From contig NC_092810.1 of NCBI RefSeq assembly GCF_040954645.1, positions 10,960,377-11,024,376 on the forward strand: a stretch of DNA of 64,000 nt. Reading direction: 5' to 3'. Position numbers and translations under genes: made by a program. The notes under the pieces were generated by a model. That model saw only the letters and a program-made list of their open reading frames with translations, did not search any database and was not told the origin of the DNA. Each line of letters opens with the position of its first letter. Position 1 is the first letter of the stretch. The stretch is from Diabrotica undecimpunctata (lineage: Eukaryota > Arthropoda > Insecta > Coleoptera > Chrysomelidae). This document shows positions 9,717 through 20,668 of this stretch, in pieces.

Positions 9717-10664
9717 TACTAGGTATATTAGAACTTTTATTAAAGTATCATCAACGTGTTTTGTATATTGATATTGATGTCCATCATGGAGATGGTGTTG
9801 AAGAAGCCTTTTATACTACTGATAGAGTCATGTTTAATTCCACAAATATGGAGAATATTTCACAGGTACAGGTGATTTACGAGACATTAGTGCAGGAAAG
9901 GGTAAATACTATGCAGGGAATATTCCTCTAAGAGATGGAATCGATGATGAAGCATATGAAAGTATATTTGTACCAATTATAAGTAAAGTTATGGAAACTT
10001 TTCAACCTAGTGCAGTAGTTTTACAATGTGGGACAGACTCTTTAACAGGAGATCGTCTAGGTTGCTTTAATCTGACAGTTAAAGGACATGGCAAATGTGT
10101 TGAATTTTTAAAAAAATATAACTTACCATTTATGATGGTAGGAGGGGGTGGTTACACGATCAGAAATGTTTCTAGAGCTTGGACTTATGAAACATCAGTA
10201 GCTCTTGGTGTAGAAATTGCAAATGAACTTCCAAATAATGACTACTTTGAATACTTTGGACCTGACTTTAAACTTCATATCAGCCCAAGCAATATGGCCA
10301 ATCAAAACACCCCTGAATATTTAGAGAAAATTGAAACAAGACTTTTTGAAAATTTGAGAATGTTACCTCATGCCCTGGAGTAAAAGTACAGGCTATTCCA
10401 GAAGATGCAATTAATGAAGAATCTGACAATGAGGATAAAGTTAATAAATATGAACGATTGCCACAGAAAGATTTGGATAAAAGAATTGTTCCTGAAAACG
10501 AATTTTCTGACAGTGAAGATGAGGGTGAAGGAGATAGACGAGACAATAGAAGTTACAAAGGTAGAAAACGTCCACGGTTAGATAAAGGAGGAGAAAACAA
10601 AGAAGAAGATAAGATTAAAGGTGAAATAAAGGCAGAAAAAAAGCTGTTGGGACCAACTCAATGA
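9716..10664 (+). pseudogene. HDAC1: Histone deacetylase 1 (Rpd3) retropseudogene, 5'-truncated
   Basis: The translated frames match class I histone deacetylase from about [11 protein letters not shown] to the C-terminus. They include the zinc-site segment [25 protein letters not shown] and [14 protein letters not shown], then the acidic/basic tail ending LLGPTQ and a stop at 10662. The whole ~950 bases is intronless, indicating a copied mRNA. About four bases are lost near 9830, before the [18 protein letters not shown], and one C is lost near 10374 (HALE-stop instead of HAPGV). The first ~40% is missing; the homology starts exactly at the hAT target site. It cannot make a working deacetylase. 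Confidence 0.92.
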
Positions 10665-10679
10665 CATCGTACTAATTTA

Positions 10680-11015
10680 ATTATATAATTCCAATACATT
10701 ATTGGAGTTTAAAACATTTTTATAGTAGCTTCTAACTGTGTACAGTTTGTATTTGATGTTTATACAGTATGTGACTTTTGTATAATGAAAATTTCATACT
10801 GACCGGTCAATGGAAGTGATACAATTTATTGATTTCATCAGAATCGTAAAAGATGGCAAAAATCGCGCAACGTGTATTTATTTAACGTCTTTGTGAGAAT
10901 TGACTTAATTTGCGGCAATATACAATAATTGAATACGAAAGCAGCATTCTCCACCTTTAAAAGGCATTTTAATATTTATTTTAATCAAAAGATATCGAAT
11001 TTTTACCGACTACAA
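10680..11015. other. Probable 3' UTR of the HDAC1 copy, then AT-rich spacer
   Basis: The sequence after the HDAC1 stop codon has no coding content. Part of it may be copied 3' UTR, but no clear poly(A) end was identified. Confidence 0.35.
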
Positions 11016-11017
11016 AT

Positions 11018-11174
<157 letters not shown>

Positions 11175-11217
11175 CAATAACCCTTCTACCTTAAGGTGTT
11201 GGGTGTAAAGTCTGTTT

Positions 11218-11550
11218 TTAGGTTTCATATACAAACTTCCTCCAATTCTTCTTGTTGCTTGCCAATTTCTTCGCTTGCCCCTTGGTGACTCCTCTCCTGT
11301 CTAGGATGGCGGCAATTTCATCGTTCCAGGTCTTCATGGGTCTGCCCCTCGATCTTTTCAAGGTTCTTCTCGCTTCCCACATTTGTTTCACTTGGCTTTT
11401 TTTATCTATCCTTACCATGTGGCCGTACCATCTCAGTTGGGCTTCTTCGATTTTCTTCTCTATTGATTGGACTTTAAGGCGTTCTCTTATTTCATCGTTC
11501 CGTATCCTGTCCATTCTGGTCACCCCTAGTACTCTTCTTAGATACTTCAT
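11218..11550 (-). pseudogene. C-terminal tail of the RTE-like LINE protein
   Basis: Contains RWYGHMVRIDKKSQVKQMW and RSRGRPMKTWNDEI, the C-terminal region that follows RT in these LINEs. It is in a different frame from the RT at 11600-12646, showing a frameshift near 11560-11680. Confidence 0.85.
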
Positions 11551-11599
11551 TGAAATACTTTGCAGTTTATGATTTAGTCTGGTGGTGAGCGTCCAGCTT

Positions 11600-12646
11600 T
11601 CACATCCAAATGTTAAGATAGGTACAAAAACTGTGTTGTAGATAGCTATCTTTGCTTTTAGAGATACTTCTTTTTTTCGATAGGAATGTGCTCTTAATTG
11701 CGTGGTATATCCGGGAAGCGTTTGCTATTCGATTGTTTACCTCTGCTTCTTGTGGACTCCTACTCTCTAGTTGCACTCCCAGGTATTTGAAGGTTTCGAC
11801 TTGTTCTAAAGTATAGTTATTGATTTTAATGTTTGTATGTTGGTCTGTTTTCCCACATACCATGACCTTGGTTTTACTTTCATTAATTCTCAAGTTACGT
11901 TTTTCAAGTTTATCTCTCCATATCTGGAGGTTTCTCTTAAGTGCGTCCTCGTTTCTTCCAAATACCACGAGGTCATCTCCAAATGCGCACTCCGCTATCT
12001 GTATCATTTCCAGGTTTCTATGTCCAACAAATATTCTTGATGTTTCTTCTCTAGTTTCCTTCATTACATCATCTAGTACAATATTGAACAGGATGGAGCC
12101 TAGTACACCATCTTGTCGTAAGCCATCATTGACTCTAAACTCTTCTGATTTCATATTATCTGTTCTTACTCTGTTTCTTGTGTTCTTGTATAGGCTCATA
12201 ATAGCTTTTCTGAGTTTGCTGTCTACTTCTCTGTTTTTTAGGCTTTTGTCTATTTCGGTTCGCGGGGTTCTATCAAATGCTTTTTCGAGGTCTATGAAGG
12301 CTTGGTATAGTTCCGTGCTTGTATTTCGTGCATTTTGTATTAGATGCTTGAGTGTAAAAACATGGTCATGGATGCTTCTTCCCTTCCTGAAACCGCTCTG
12401 TGACTGCTCCAGCTTATGGTCTACTTCTTGTAGTAGTCTTTTCTCTAGTACTCGTTCGTAAACTTTGGAAGGGATACTCAGGAGAGTTATACCTCTGTAG
12501 TTGCTGCATTCTCGTCTGTCACCTTTTTTGAAAATGGGTAGAATAACGTCCACTTCCCAGTCTTTTGGGATCTTGTTCTCATTCCATGCTTTATTGCAAA
12601 CTTTTCTAAGCATTTCATTTCCATTTTCTCCCATATTTTTTAGCAT
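11600..12646 (-). CDS. Reverse transcriptase region of RTE-like LINE (inactive)
   Basis: 348 codons. Motifs: NYRGITLLSIPSKVYERVL, QSGFRKGRSIHDHVFTLKHL, FIDLEKAFDRTPR (first catalytic Asp), NDGLRQDGVLGSILFNIVLD and FGDDLVVF. The usual YADD box reads FGDD, and the usual QG of the RQGC motif reads QDG, so activity is doubtful even for this stretch. The following tail, after a frameshift, is at 11218-11550 (LRRVLGVTRMDRIRN...RGRPMKTWNDE). The protein would copy the element's RNA into DNA at the target site. Confidence 0.9.
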   Translation of the reverse strand: MLKNMGENGNEMLRKVCNKAWNENKIPKDWEVDVILPIFKKGDRRECSNYRGITLLSIPSKVYERVLEKRLLQEVDHKLEQSQSGFRKGRSIHDHVFTLKHLIQNARNTSTELYQAFIDLEKAFDRTPRTEIDKSLKNREVDSKLRKAIMSLYKNTRNRVRTDNMKSEEFRVNDGLRQDGVLGSILFNIVLDDVMKETREETSRIFVGHRNLEMIQIAECAFGDDLVVFGRNEDALKRNLQIWRDKLEKRNLRINESKTKVMVCGKTDQHTNIKINNYTLEQVETFKYLGVQLESRSPQEAEVNNRIANASRIYHAIKSTFLSKKRSISKSKDSYLQHSFCTYLNIWM

Positions 12647-13508
12647 TTCCGCAGTTATCTTATCATAGCCAGCTGCCTTTCCTCTTTTGAGCCTGAGTAT
12701 TATTTCTCTTATTTCTTCTATTGTTATTTCGTTTTGGTTTGGGTTCTCATATGGGTTTTCTTCAGTGTTTCAGTATTATAGTCTTTTTGAGTCAGAAGGT
12801 CTTCGAAATATTCTCTCCACCTGTTCATAATATTTTCGTTCTCGCAGAGGATGTGGCCATCTTTATTTTTAGTTTGTTTTGGTGTTTGTTGTCTGTTCTC
12901 TGTTCTTAGGCTTCTCAGAGTTTTGTAAAATAGTTTTTGGTTAGTGTGGTAGTATTTCTCCAGCTTATTCCCAAAATCCTCCCAGCTCTTCTTTTTTGCT
13001 TTAATCACCATGTCTTTTACTTTTGCCCTCTGTTGCTTATATTTTTGATAGCTTTCTGCATTCTGGTTCCCTAGATATTTCTTCCACGCTAACTTCTTGG
13101 ATTTGACCTCTTCTTTTATTTCATTACTCCACCAATTCGTACATTGTCTGTTTTTATGATTTTAGCTATTCCACTGATTTGCTTGCCCCCATCTAGGAGC
13201 GATTCTTTAAGTTTTTGCCAAGTTTCTTCTAAGCCATAGTTCTGGTTTAAGTGCTTTTGTAGACTATTATTCACATAGCTTTTGTATTTCTGTGCTATTT
13301 TCTTATCTGCTAACTTGTATGACCTAATAACTGCGTTGGTGAGGTTTCTTGGGGTTCTATCTCTTTTTCTTGGTACCTTCTGCGTGCGTTTTTGTTCCAC
13401 ACCGATATTAGTTCGGGATACTACCAGATAATGGTTGCTATATATTTCTGCTCCCCTTCTGACTCTGACATCTTTAATACACTGTCTTAAGGGTCTGTTT
13501 ACCAATAC

Positions 13509-13835
13509 TTAGTCAATAATGGACTTTTCTCCTCTACTCTTGACTTCTCTGGTATATTTGTGCACATCTTTGTGTTGAAAAAACGAATTCATAATTATCA
13601 GTTCATTCTCTCTACAAAAGTCTATAATTCGTTGACCATTATTGTTTCTTACTTGTATTCCGTGTTGTCCTAGTACATCCGAGGATTCTTGGTCTTTTAC
13701 GCCTACTCTACCATTGAGATCGCCAATTATTATTATGTTAGTTTCTGCGCTATCTATGATCTCCGTCGCCTTTTCCCAAAAAATGTCCTTGGTGTTCGCT
13801 CTTTCGGTATCGTTTGGTCCATAAAAAATATACAA
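13509..13835 (-). pseudogene. Endonuclease C-terminal half of the RTE-like LINE
   Basis: IIIIGDLNGRVG carries the GDxN motif of apurinic/apyrimidinic-type LINE endonucleases, and GQRIIDFCRENELIIMN follows as usual. Homology begins only at YGPNDTER, so the N-terminal catalytic part is missing. The linker in the adjacent frame holds SNHYLVVSRTN, the His-containing end of the domain. Confidence 0.85.
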
Positions 13836-13990
13836 ATTTTATTTAAAAAATTGAATTAGTGCGCGTACTAAAATTTAAAATCGCCTTTCGCTAATTTATG
13901 CGTAAGTATTGGATTAATTAATAGAGAGAAGGTATAGTATAAAATAAATATAAATTTAATATAAATTTATATTGAGTAAACAATTTCTTT

Positions 13991-13998
13991 AATATCAC
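13991..13998. repeat. Left 8-bp target site duplication of hAT element
   Basis: AATATCAC, repeated exactly at 16828-16835. Confidence 0.93.
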
Positions 13999-14563
13999 TA
14001 GACTTCGGCAAATATGCATATTGCATATTGTGCATATTTTATGCAAATATTTCATATTTTGGCATATTTGTATAAAAGTTTGCATAAAGTGCATAAAAGT
14101 TCAGATTTTTATACTGTATTTGAAAATTTTTAAACATACCAATTTATTTCAATTCTTGTATAAAATTTTGTAGTCATTTTAATCAAGAAATGATCTAAGT
14201 ACGTAATCTCTACAGGTACAAAACATTTACAATTTCAAAGAAGATCAATTTAAGTAGCCCTCAACATTCTTAGAAAGTCTCGGTCACTGAGGCATTCAGT
14301 TATTGGATAATCGCTAAGGGTTCGCTCATTTGCATTTTATGATCTAATCCCCAAATCTATCTACAATTTATTGTATCTTAACAGCAGGTAAACGGCTAAT
14401 AGTTTTTTTCCTTATTTAGGGATTTTCCAAAATCTCCCAGTTTATTGAATTAGGTACCTAAACATTTCTAATTTGATGCTCAGATTTGTAAATCATTTTT
14501 GTTTTGATATTCAAAGCGTAAACACTCGTTGTGCGTAACAAAAAGTAAGATTGTGATTTTATA

Positions 14564-14659
14564 ATGCCTAAAACAACCAGTGCTTCAACTTGGATTAAAC
14601 CTTATAAAGAGCTGTCTATGGATATGGGAAAAATCTACCATTCAGTCTGTGGCAAAATT
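14564..14659 (+). CDS. hAT transposase exon 1
   Basis: The ATG at 14564 opens 32 codons (MPKTTSASTWIKPYKELS, then GKIYHSVCGKI) up to a consensus donor GTAAGT at 14660. The next coding stretch starts after TTTATTTATAG at 15273 in the same phase (phase 0), giving VCGKI-IACEKKFQ. The Cys residues join His residues of exon 2 (QHVRTASH), so the intron divides a zinc-finger DNA-binding domain similar in layout to the CGGBP1/hAT type. The start is supported by length and by being the first ATG in the element before the donor. Confidence 0.75.
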
Positions 14660-14705
14660 GTAAGTATCTAATATTTTCTATTAAATATCTAATATTTCAT
14701 ACATA

Positions 14706-15218
14706 CAGGGTGTTTCCAAATGACACAACGTTTGACTGTAGATACTTCTCGAAAAATTGAACAAAACGATATAGTTAATGAGGGGTCAAACTTATTTACT
14801 TTTCGAGATACAGGGTGTTAAAATTAAAAAAAAATTAAATTCTTTTAGTTAATAACAACAATAACTTTAAAACCAATAAACGTATTTACTTGAAATTTAG
14901 TACTCGTAGGTTGTTTTTAAATGAAAAATAGCTTCCTTTAGTGAGAAAAAATTGTCCATGGTACAATACAATGGTGTGTATTTAGAAAAATTTTTCACCT
15001 TTACTTTTTTTTATGAAGTCAGCTATTCTAAAACACAATTATTTTTATTGTAATTGAATTAACAAAAAAAAAACTTTTGTTGAATTTTAAAATAAGTTAT
15101 ATGATGTACTAATGGTTAGTAACAAAAACTAATTTGTGGATTAATACTGCATTTAAAACACTTAGCGAGTGTTTTTTTTTCCAAACCAGTTATTTGATTA
15201 ACCAAAAACACCTTGTAT
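14706..15218. mobile_element. Small TIR element (MITE-like) in the hAT intron
   Basis: Begins ACAGGGTGTTTCCAAATGAC and ends AACCAAAAACACCTTGT, whose inverse is ACAAGGTGTTTTTGGTT; the terminal ~11 bases agree with one change. The internal CGAGATACAGGGTGTTAAAA word is typical of abundant small insect repeats. It fills most of the intron and has no coding capacity. Confidence 0.5.
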
Positions 15219-15272
15219 ATTTTTATATTTTAAAGGTTGGGTTAAAATAAAGGTTTTTATTTTTATTTATAG

Positions 15273-16593
15273 ATAGCATGTGAGAAGAAATTTCAGATAG
15301 ACCAACATGTGAGAACTGCTTCACACATTGCAAAAAAAGGAAAAATAGGAGGAAAACATCAAACTTCAATGGCTAAATGTTTCCAATCTACTTCAAAAAA
15401 ATTAGATGAGCAAGAAACTTTTAATGAAGACTTGTGTCGCGCATTAGTGTCTGCAAACATACCGCTTTCAAAATTAGCAAATGTAAATTTTAGTTCGTTT
15501 CTAAAAAAATATTGCAAACTTAATGTTCCAAGTGATCGGTCTCTAAGAAGAAATAATGTGAACGGGCTATACTCGTCGGTGTTAATTAATATTAAGGAAG
15601 AAATTGCAGATAATTATTTTTACATATCTGTAGACGAAACCACTGATTCCTCAGGAAAGTATATTGCTCATTTATTGATTGGTGTTCTTAAAGAAGATAC
15701 CTTACCAAAATCTCATCTTATTTCATGCCAGCAACTTGAGAAAACAAATGCTTTAACAATTTCGCGTTTTATACAAGAAACATTAGCAACTTTTTTTCTT
15801 CCGACAACTATTCCTTCTAATAAATTACTGCTTATTTTATCGGATGCTGCTCCTAATATGGTGAAAGCAGGACAAAATTTAAAAATATTTTTCCTCTTGT
15901 AAAAAGTTTCCTCTTGTAAATACCATGATATCCAGTGTCAAAAAAGTATTTCTTAAATCTCCAATAAGAATTCAACTTTATAAAGAAATGCTACCTAACA
16001 TTCCTCTTCCACCACAACCTATTTTAACGCGATGGGGAACATGGTTAGAAGCAGCTAATTTTTATGCAGATCATTTTGTTAAAATAAAGAACATAATTGA
16101 TACGTTAACAGATGAAAGTTCCCAATCTCTTTTGGATTCTAAACAAACTTTTCAGAGTAACTTGCTTCAACAAGAACTTTCATTTATAAAATCAAATTTT
16201 AGTTTTGTTCAAAAAACAATTACTCAGTTAGAATCACCAAAACTGTCATTGTTCGAAAGTACAGCATTAATAAAAGAATTTGCGTCATGTTGTCGGAACG
16301 TTAGAGGTAATATTGGAAAAGATATTTTAAAAAAATTTGAAGCTACTATGGAAAAAAATAAAGGTTACCATATTCTTTCTGAAGTAGTCAGTGTTCTAGC
16401 TGGAAATATTTCGGAAACAATTAATTTAGAACCAAATGTTTTGGTTAGTTTGAAAAATGCTCCCGTTACATCAGTTGATGTTGAACGAAGTTTTTCCATA
16501 TATAAATATATGTACTCAGACAGAAGCCACAAGTTTTTGTTAGAAAATTTTGAACACCACTTGGTCATTTATTGTTACCATAATTCTAAATAA
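15273..16593 (+). pseudogene. hAT transposase exon 2, internally deleted
   Basis: The frame runs 15273-15902, then a shifted frame runs 15925-16593. The first part has the catalytic-region segments YISVDETTDSSGKYIAHLLI and [16 protein letters not shown]. The last part has the hAT C-terminal dimerisation motif SVDVERSFSIYKYM. Compared with the relic at 19150-20110, the segment containing [17 protein letters not shown] is missing at about 15888-15910, along with a frameshift. That CLAH segment is conserved in hAT enzymes. The copy has intact ends but cannot make a normal transposase. It would cut and join DNA at the terminal repeats in the nucleus. Confidence 0.9.
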
Positions 16594-16827
16594 GTTTATT
16601 CATACTTAAAAATGATGTAGTTACTTAAAATAAATGTAAATCTTAATGAATAGTAGGAAATATTTAGTTATGTACACTTTTTTTTTTAAATAAAATTGTT
16701 ACTATTTTACGATTTTTTTATTTATTTGTATGCATATTTTGTAAAATATTTGCATATTTTCGGGTAAACACGTGCATATTTATGCGCATATTTTCTACAT
16801 TTTTATTTGCATATTTGCCGAAGTATA

Positions 16828-16835
16828 AATATCAC
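16828..16835. repeat. Right 8-bp target site duplication of hAT element
   Basis: AATATCAC, identical to 13991-13998. Confidence 0.93.
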
Positions 16836-16839
16836 ACAT

Positions 16840-17795
16840 AAGAACTTTTTGAAACGCGCATATAGCTTATCTTTCCAAATTTTTACCTTGACATTATTCG
16901 GACCAGACGCTCCTAAACGTCGTCAATAAAATAACTCCAACTCCAACCCTGGCCCGCGTACAAGCAAAATCTAGACACCCGGCTGAAGGGGAGGCTCACT
17001 GCAGTGATCAGCGCCGTTCTGACATCGCGGGCCTTACATCGTTGAACAGTCAATTTTATCGCTAAAAAACAATGTCAATCGCTAAAAACAGTGAACATTA
17101 GTTTAAATTAGTGACAGTAAAGCATACAGAGCGAATTGGCGCTGAATATATCCAGGACCTAAGGTAAATTGTAGCACTTCTTGAATGTAGGTCATAGGGA
17201 CGCGGTTGGTGAACGTCCATGCAGGTGTAAATTCCTCCAAAACATAAAACTTATGATAACAAGAACATATTTGTCTAAATATTTAAGCTTTATAGATTAT
17301 TTCAAGCGTTACCACCCCATTTGTATCGATTAACTAATAATAGTAATAGTGACATCGTTTAAAAATTAAAATTTAATTTCGTTTGCCGCTTTTTTATTAT
17401 GTAAACTCTCTGTATGTAAACTGCAAATTACTTCTGCAAACTACTATCAATATGCTACTGCTATTTTAAATTCTATACATTAGAGAGATTCCAGAAGGGT
17501 CTATTTTTGTAATCGCATGTTTTATTTGAATGAAAAATTGATTAGAATTGTTGCGCAGGTACGTACTCAGACCTAGGGTACGAAAAACTATATTGCACTA
17601 ATTAAAAAAGACATCAATTTTGGTATTTTATTATATAAAATTCTTCCTTTAATAAAAGTATCAGGTCCTGCTTCAATTTATTGAGGAGTTTAATAGGCCA
17701 TTGCTAAGCCCAAATTTTGTTTGTAGAAATTGTTGTTTAACTAAAAGAAGTATTGTCTTTTTTTCTTCTTTATCTTTATAAGCAATTCTGCTTAT
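16840..17795. other. Non-coding stretch with a small GC-rich island
   Basis: 16935-17045 is richer in G and C than its surroundings (CTGGCCCGCGTACAAGC... CATCGCGGGCC) and could be part of a repeat or LTR. 16898-16925 resembles the 3' end of the candidate exon at 20669-20779 (GGACCAGACGCTCCTAAACG against GGACCCCGCGCTCCTAAATG). No gene is supported. Confidence 0.35.
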
Positions 17796-17799
17796 TCAT

Positions 17800-17935
17800 T
17801 GGCGGATTAATACCTCTATGGAAGGTTGTCACTCCATCTTTTGCACGGTTGTCCGATACTTCTGCCGATTGGAGACTTATCTCTTGCTACTTTGACGACG
17901 CAGGTCTCCTCCATTCTGCTTATAAGGTTATTCTT
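17800..17935 (-). mobile_element. RTE-like LINE 3' end fragment
   Basis: GGTTGTCACTCCATC...CACGGTTGTCC...CCGATTGGAGACTTATCTCTTGC is a diverged copy of the 3' part of the neighbouring element at 18005-18075, ending with a CTTCTTCTTCTT tract. It is non-coding and broken. Confidence 0.55.
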
Positions 17936-17939
17936 CTTC

Positions 17940-18665
17940 TTCTTCTTCCTACTTTATAAACAGGCTTAATGCCTGTTTTACTTCGGTTTTTAGCCTCAAT
18001 TGACGTTGTCTGACCATCTTTTCCTCGGTTGTCCCAATGATCTTCTTCCATTTGGCGATTTTTCTCTTGCTATTCGTACTATTCTATTTTCTGTCATTCT
18101 TTCGATGTGTTGATTCCATTCCAATTTTCTTCTTTTGGTCCACGCATTTATTTCCTCTATACCACATCTCGCTCGTATTTTCTCACTTCTTACTCTGTCT
18201 CTTAGAGTTTGGTTTGTTATTTTTCGTAACACTTTCATTTCTGTTGTTTCCAGTAGTCTTTGTGTTTTCGCCGTATCTGTCCTTGTTTCCGCTGTGTACG
18301 TCATTATCGGTCTTATTGTTGATTTATAGGTATTTGTTTCTCCAGATTGTGTTGTTGGGACATCCTGCTGCTCTGTTTGCCATGTTCACTTGTTTTTGTA
18401 CTTCTTCTTCCACTTTTCCGTAGCTTGACAGTTTTATTCCCAAGTATTTAGTTTTCATCACTTGTTCTATTATTTTGTTATTTACGACTAGTTTACATCG
18501 TCTCGGTTCCACTGATAACACTATCGTTTTAGTTTTCTCTGTTGAGATCACTATGTTGTATATGAGCGCCGTATCTTCGAATTCTTTAATTAATCTTTGT
18601 AGGTCATCTTTATTTTCGGCTGTTATTATGGCGTCGTCGGCGTAGCATATTATCATTACTTCCTT

Positions 18666-18668
<3 letters not shown>
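17940..18668 (-). mobile_element. RTE-like LINE, 3' half of the coding region
   Basis: The minus strand gives CYADDAIITAENKDDLQRL (RT catalytic YADD) and KTKYLGIKLSSYGKVEEEV in one frame (18656-18324). In a second frame (18304-17996) it gives TAETRTDTAKTQRLLETTEMKVLRKI and GQPRKRWSDNV. The 5' end stops at the (TA)n tract; the 3' end is a CTTCTTCTTCTTCC run at 17932. A frameshift between the two frames makes it inactive. The same family recurs at 20281-20485. Confidence 0.85.

Positions 18669-18728
<60 letters not shown>
18669..18728. repeat. (TA)30 microsatellite between two LINE fragments
   Basis: Uninterrupted TA. It abuts the 3' end of the LINE fragment at 18730 and the broken 5' end of the one at 18668. 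Confidence 0.95.
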
Positions 18729-18729
<1 letters not shown>

Positions 18730-19090
18730 CGAGTTTATTACAGCTGCCGCCGTTTCTCGCAACCTAACTTCCAACGCTTGCGATCGTTCCAGTCATCTAC
18801 TTGTAGACCCCTATCTTCCATTGCATCTTTTACTTCTTGTCTCCACGATCTTCTTGGTCTTCCCTTTTTCCTGCGGTTGGTGGGGATCCACTGTAACATT
18901 CTTTTTGGCCATCGTTGATCATTCATCCTTTCTACATGGCCATACCATTTCAGCCTTTTGCATTCTATAGTTTCCAGGACGTCAATGTCTATGACAGAGA
19001 GTCTACGCTCTCTGATTTCAGTATTCCTTACTCTATCTCTTCTAGTAAGTTGGCAACATCTTCTCCAATAATTCATTTCCATACTTCCTT
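18730..19090 (-). mobile_element. RTE-like LINE, C-terminal fragment with (TA)n tail
   Basis: 114 codons on the minus strand (19082-18738): NYWRRCCQLTRRDRVRNTEIRE, CKRLKWYGHVERM, RKKGRPRRSWRQEVKDAMEDRG. This is the tail that follows RT in insect RTE-like LINEs. The 3' end passes straight into (TA)n like the element at 11175. It is a distinct family from its neighbour. Confidence 0.85.
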
Positions 19091-19149
19091 TTCTTCCCTT
19101 CTATATCCTCTTCTTTTTTTAACTTTTTTTATGATTTCATCCATTATTA

Positions 19150-20110
19150 TCACTGATAATAATGTGTCTTCTAATATACCGCTGTCCAATTATCTAATTA
19201 AAACTTTAGTTCTTTTAAAAAAAAATATTGCAAACAAAACATTCCCAGTGAACGAACTCTAAAGAGAAATAATGTCAATTTGTTACTCAATACTCAATAC
19301 TCCTCAGTTATCCACAATATAAAAGCCGAAATAGGTAATAATATTACTTTTACATATGTGTGGACGAGACCACTGACTCGTCAGGAAGATACATTGCGCA
19401 CTTATGATTGGTGTACTTAGCGATGAAACCTTTCCAAAATCGTATTTAATTTCTTGTAAGCAAATGGAAAAAACCAACGCTCTAACAATATCACGGTTTC
19501 TACAAGAAGCATAAGCAAACTTTTTTCTTCCTGCTGCTGTGCCTAATGATAAATTATTGCTTATTTTATCTGATGCTGCACCATATATGGTGAAAGCAGG
19601 ACAACATTTAAAAATATGTTATCCAAACTTAATACATGTCACTTGTTTAGCGCATGGAATAAACAGAGTTGCGGAGGAAGTAAGAAAAAAATTTCCACTA
19701 GTTAACAGTTTAATAGCGAGCGTCAAAAAGGTATTCCTGAAATCACCTGTAAGGATACAATATTACAGATATATGGTTCCTGCTGTTCCACTGCCACCGC
19801 AACCCATTTTAACATATTGGGAAACATAGTTGGAAGCTGCTAATTTCTATGCTGATCATTTTGTTGATTTAAAAAAATTATTAACCTTTTAACAGATGAT
19901 AGTTGCCAATCTTCATAGGAAGCTAAGCAAGCCTACCAAAATAACATCCATCAAATTATAATTTTGTCCCGAAAACTATAACTCAATTAGAATCCTAAAT
20001 TATCATTGTTAGAAAGTATAGTTTTAACAAAAGAATTTGAGTCATTGTGTCAAAACGTTAAAGGTACTATTGGAAAGAAAATTTTTCAAAAATTTAAAGT
20101 AACCATCATG
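19150..20110 (+). pseudogene. Second, decayed copy of the hAT transposase (CLAH segment retained)
   Basis: Plus-strand frames match 15400-16340 of the hAT at 13999: SSNIPLS, LKKNIANKTFPVNEL, then the open stretch 19539-19829 ([20 protein letters not shown] ... [12 protein letters not shown] ... [16 protein letters not shown] ... [11 protein letters not shown]). After this it decays with many stops to about 20110. The N-terminal exon, C-terminal dimerisation motif and both ends are missing. It keeps the segment deleted from the first copy. Confidence 0.85.
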
Positions 20111-20280
20111 TAAATGCTTCTGTGGTGTGCGAAGAATTTTAAATTAAAATGGTTCGGTACTCCAATAATATTTAAATCATTGACTTTTTTAAAATTTTCT
20201 TCATATCTACACAACAAAAGTTATATTCACAGCGTTTTTAATAATGTTTTTATGGTGTAGTATGGTCTGATACTAACGTT

Positions 20281-20485
20281 TCAAATGACAGCTGGTGGTA
20301 CAGTTTTTCTTCCAATGTCTTCACTTCTCTTTCGATCTCTCAGCGTATTTCCTGTAATTCTTCTCAGTACTCTCATCTCTGCCGTTCCCAGTAGCCTTTG
20401 TGTTGTGGCTGTGTAGGTTCTTGTTTCTGAGGCATATGTCATTATTGGTCTTACATTGGCTTTATAAATTCCTGACTTCATCTCA
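20281..20485 (-). mobile_element. RTE-like LINE fragment
   Basis: 66 codons on the minus strand: KSGIYKANVRPIMTYASETR, TYTATTQRLLGTAEMRVLRR, ITGNTLRDRKRSEDI. They match the tail of the element at 17940-18668 (MTYTAETRTDTAKTQRLLET). Fragment only. Confidence 0.75.
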
Positions 20486-20668
20486 GTGTTAATGTGTCTG
20501 ACATCAAAAAGTGCCTTGTATGTATTTGATTAAGGATTTTACAGACAATTTTTGTTAGGGGTGCCAACACAGACTGGTCTCCCCTACATGTTGTATAAGT
20601 ATTGTTGTATAAAAGTAACATTTTGTTGTGGTACCTACTCAAAATTGAAATTTATTTTTTTGTTTTAG

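Larger units (their letters stand above)
11175..13835 (-). mobile_element. RTE-like non-LTR retrotransposon, 5'-truncated, (TA)n-tailed
   Basis: Read on the minus strand the segments run endonuclease C-terminal half (13835-13509, NIIIIGDLNGRVG), linker (13505-12724), reverse transcriptase (12646-11600) and C-terminal tail (11550-11218). At least three frameshifts or stops separate them. The 5' half of the endonuclease is missing, as expected of target-primed reverse transcription, and the 3' end passes into the (TA)n tract. It is a different family from 28598-30161. Confidence 0.9.
13999..16827 (+). mobile_element. hAT DNA transposon, complete ends, 2829 bp
   Basis: Left end TAGACTTCGGCAAATATGCA, right end the inverse with one change near the tip (TATACTTCGGCAAATATGCA read from the right), flanked by 8-bp duplications AATATCAC. 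The ends carry repeated ATGCATATT/GCATATTT words, likely transposase binding sites. The interior has a two-exon transposase gene on the plus strand. A second, older copy of the same family is at 19150-20110. Confidence 0.95.

Noticed and set aside
11820..12461. 213-codon plus-strand frame
   Set aside because: Lies antisense to the LINE reverse transcriptase, which explains the open frame.
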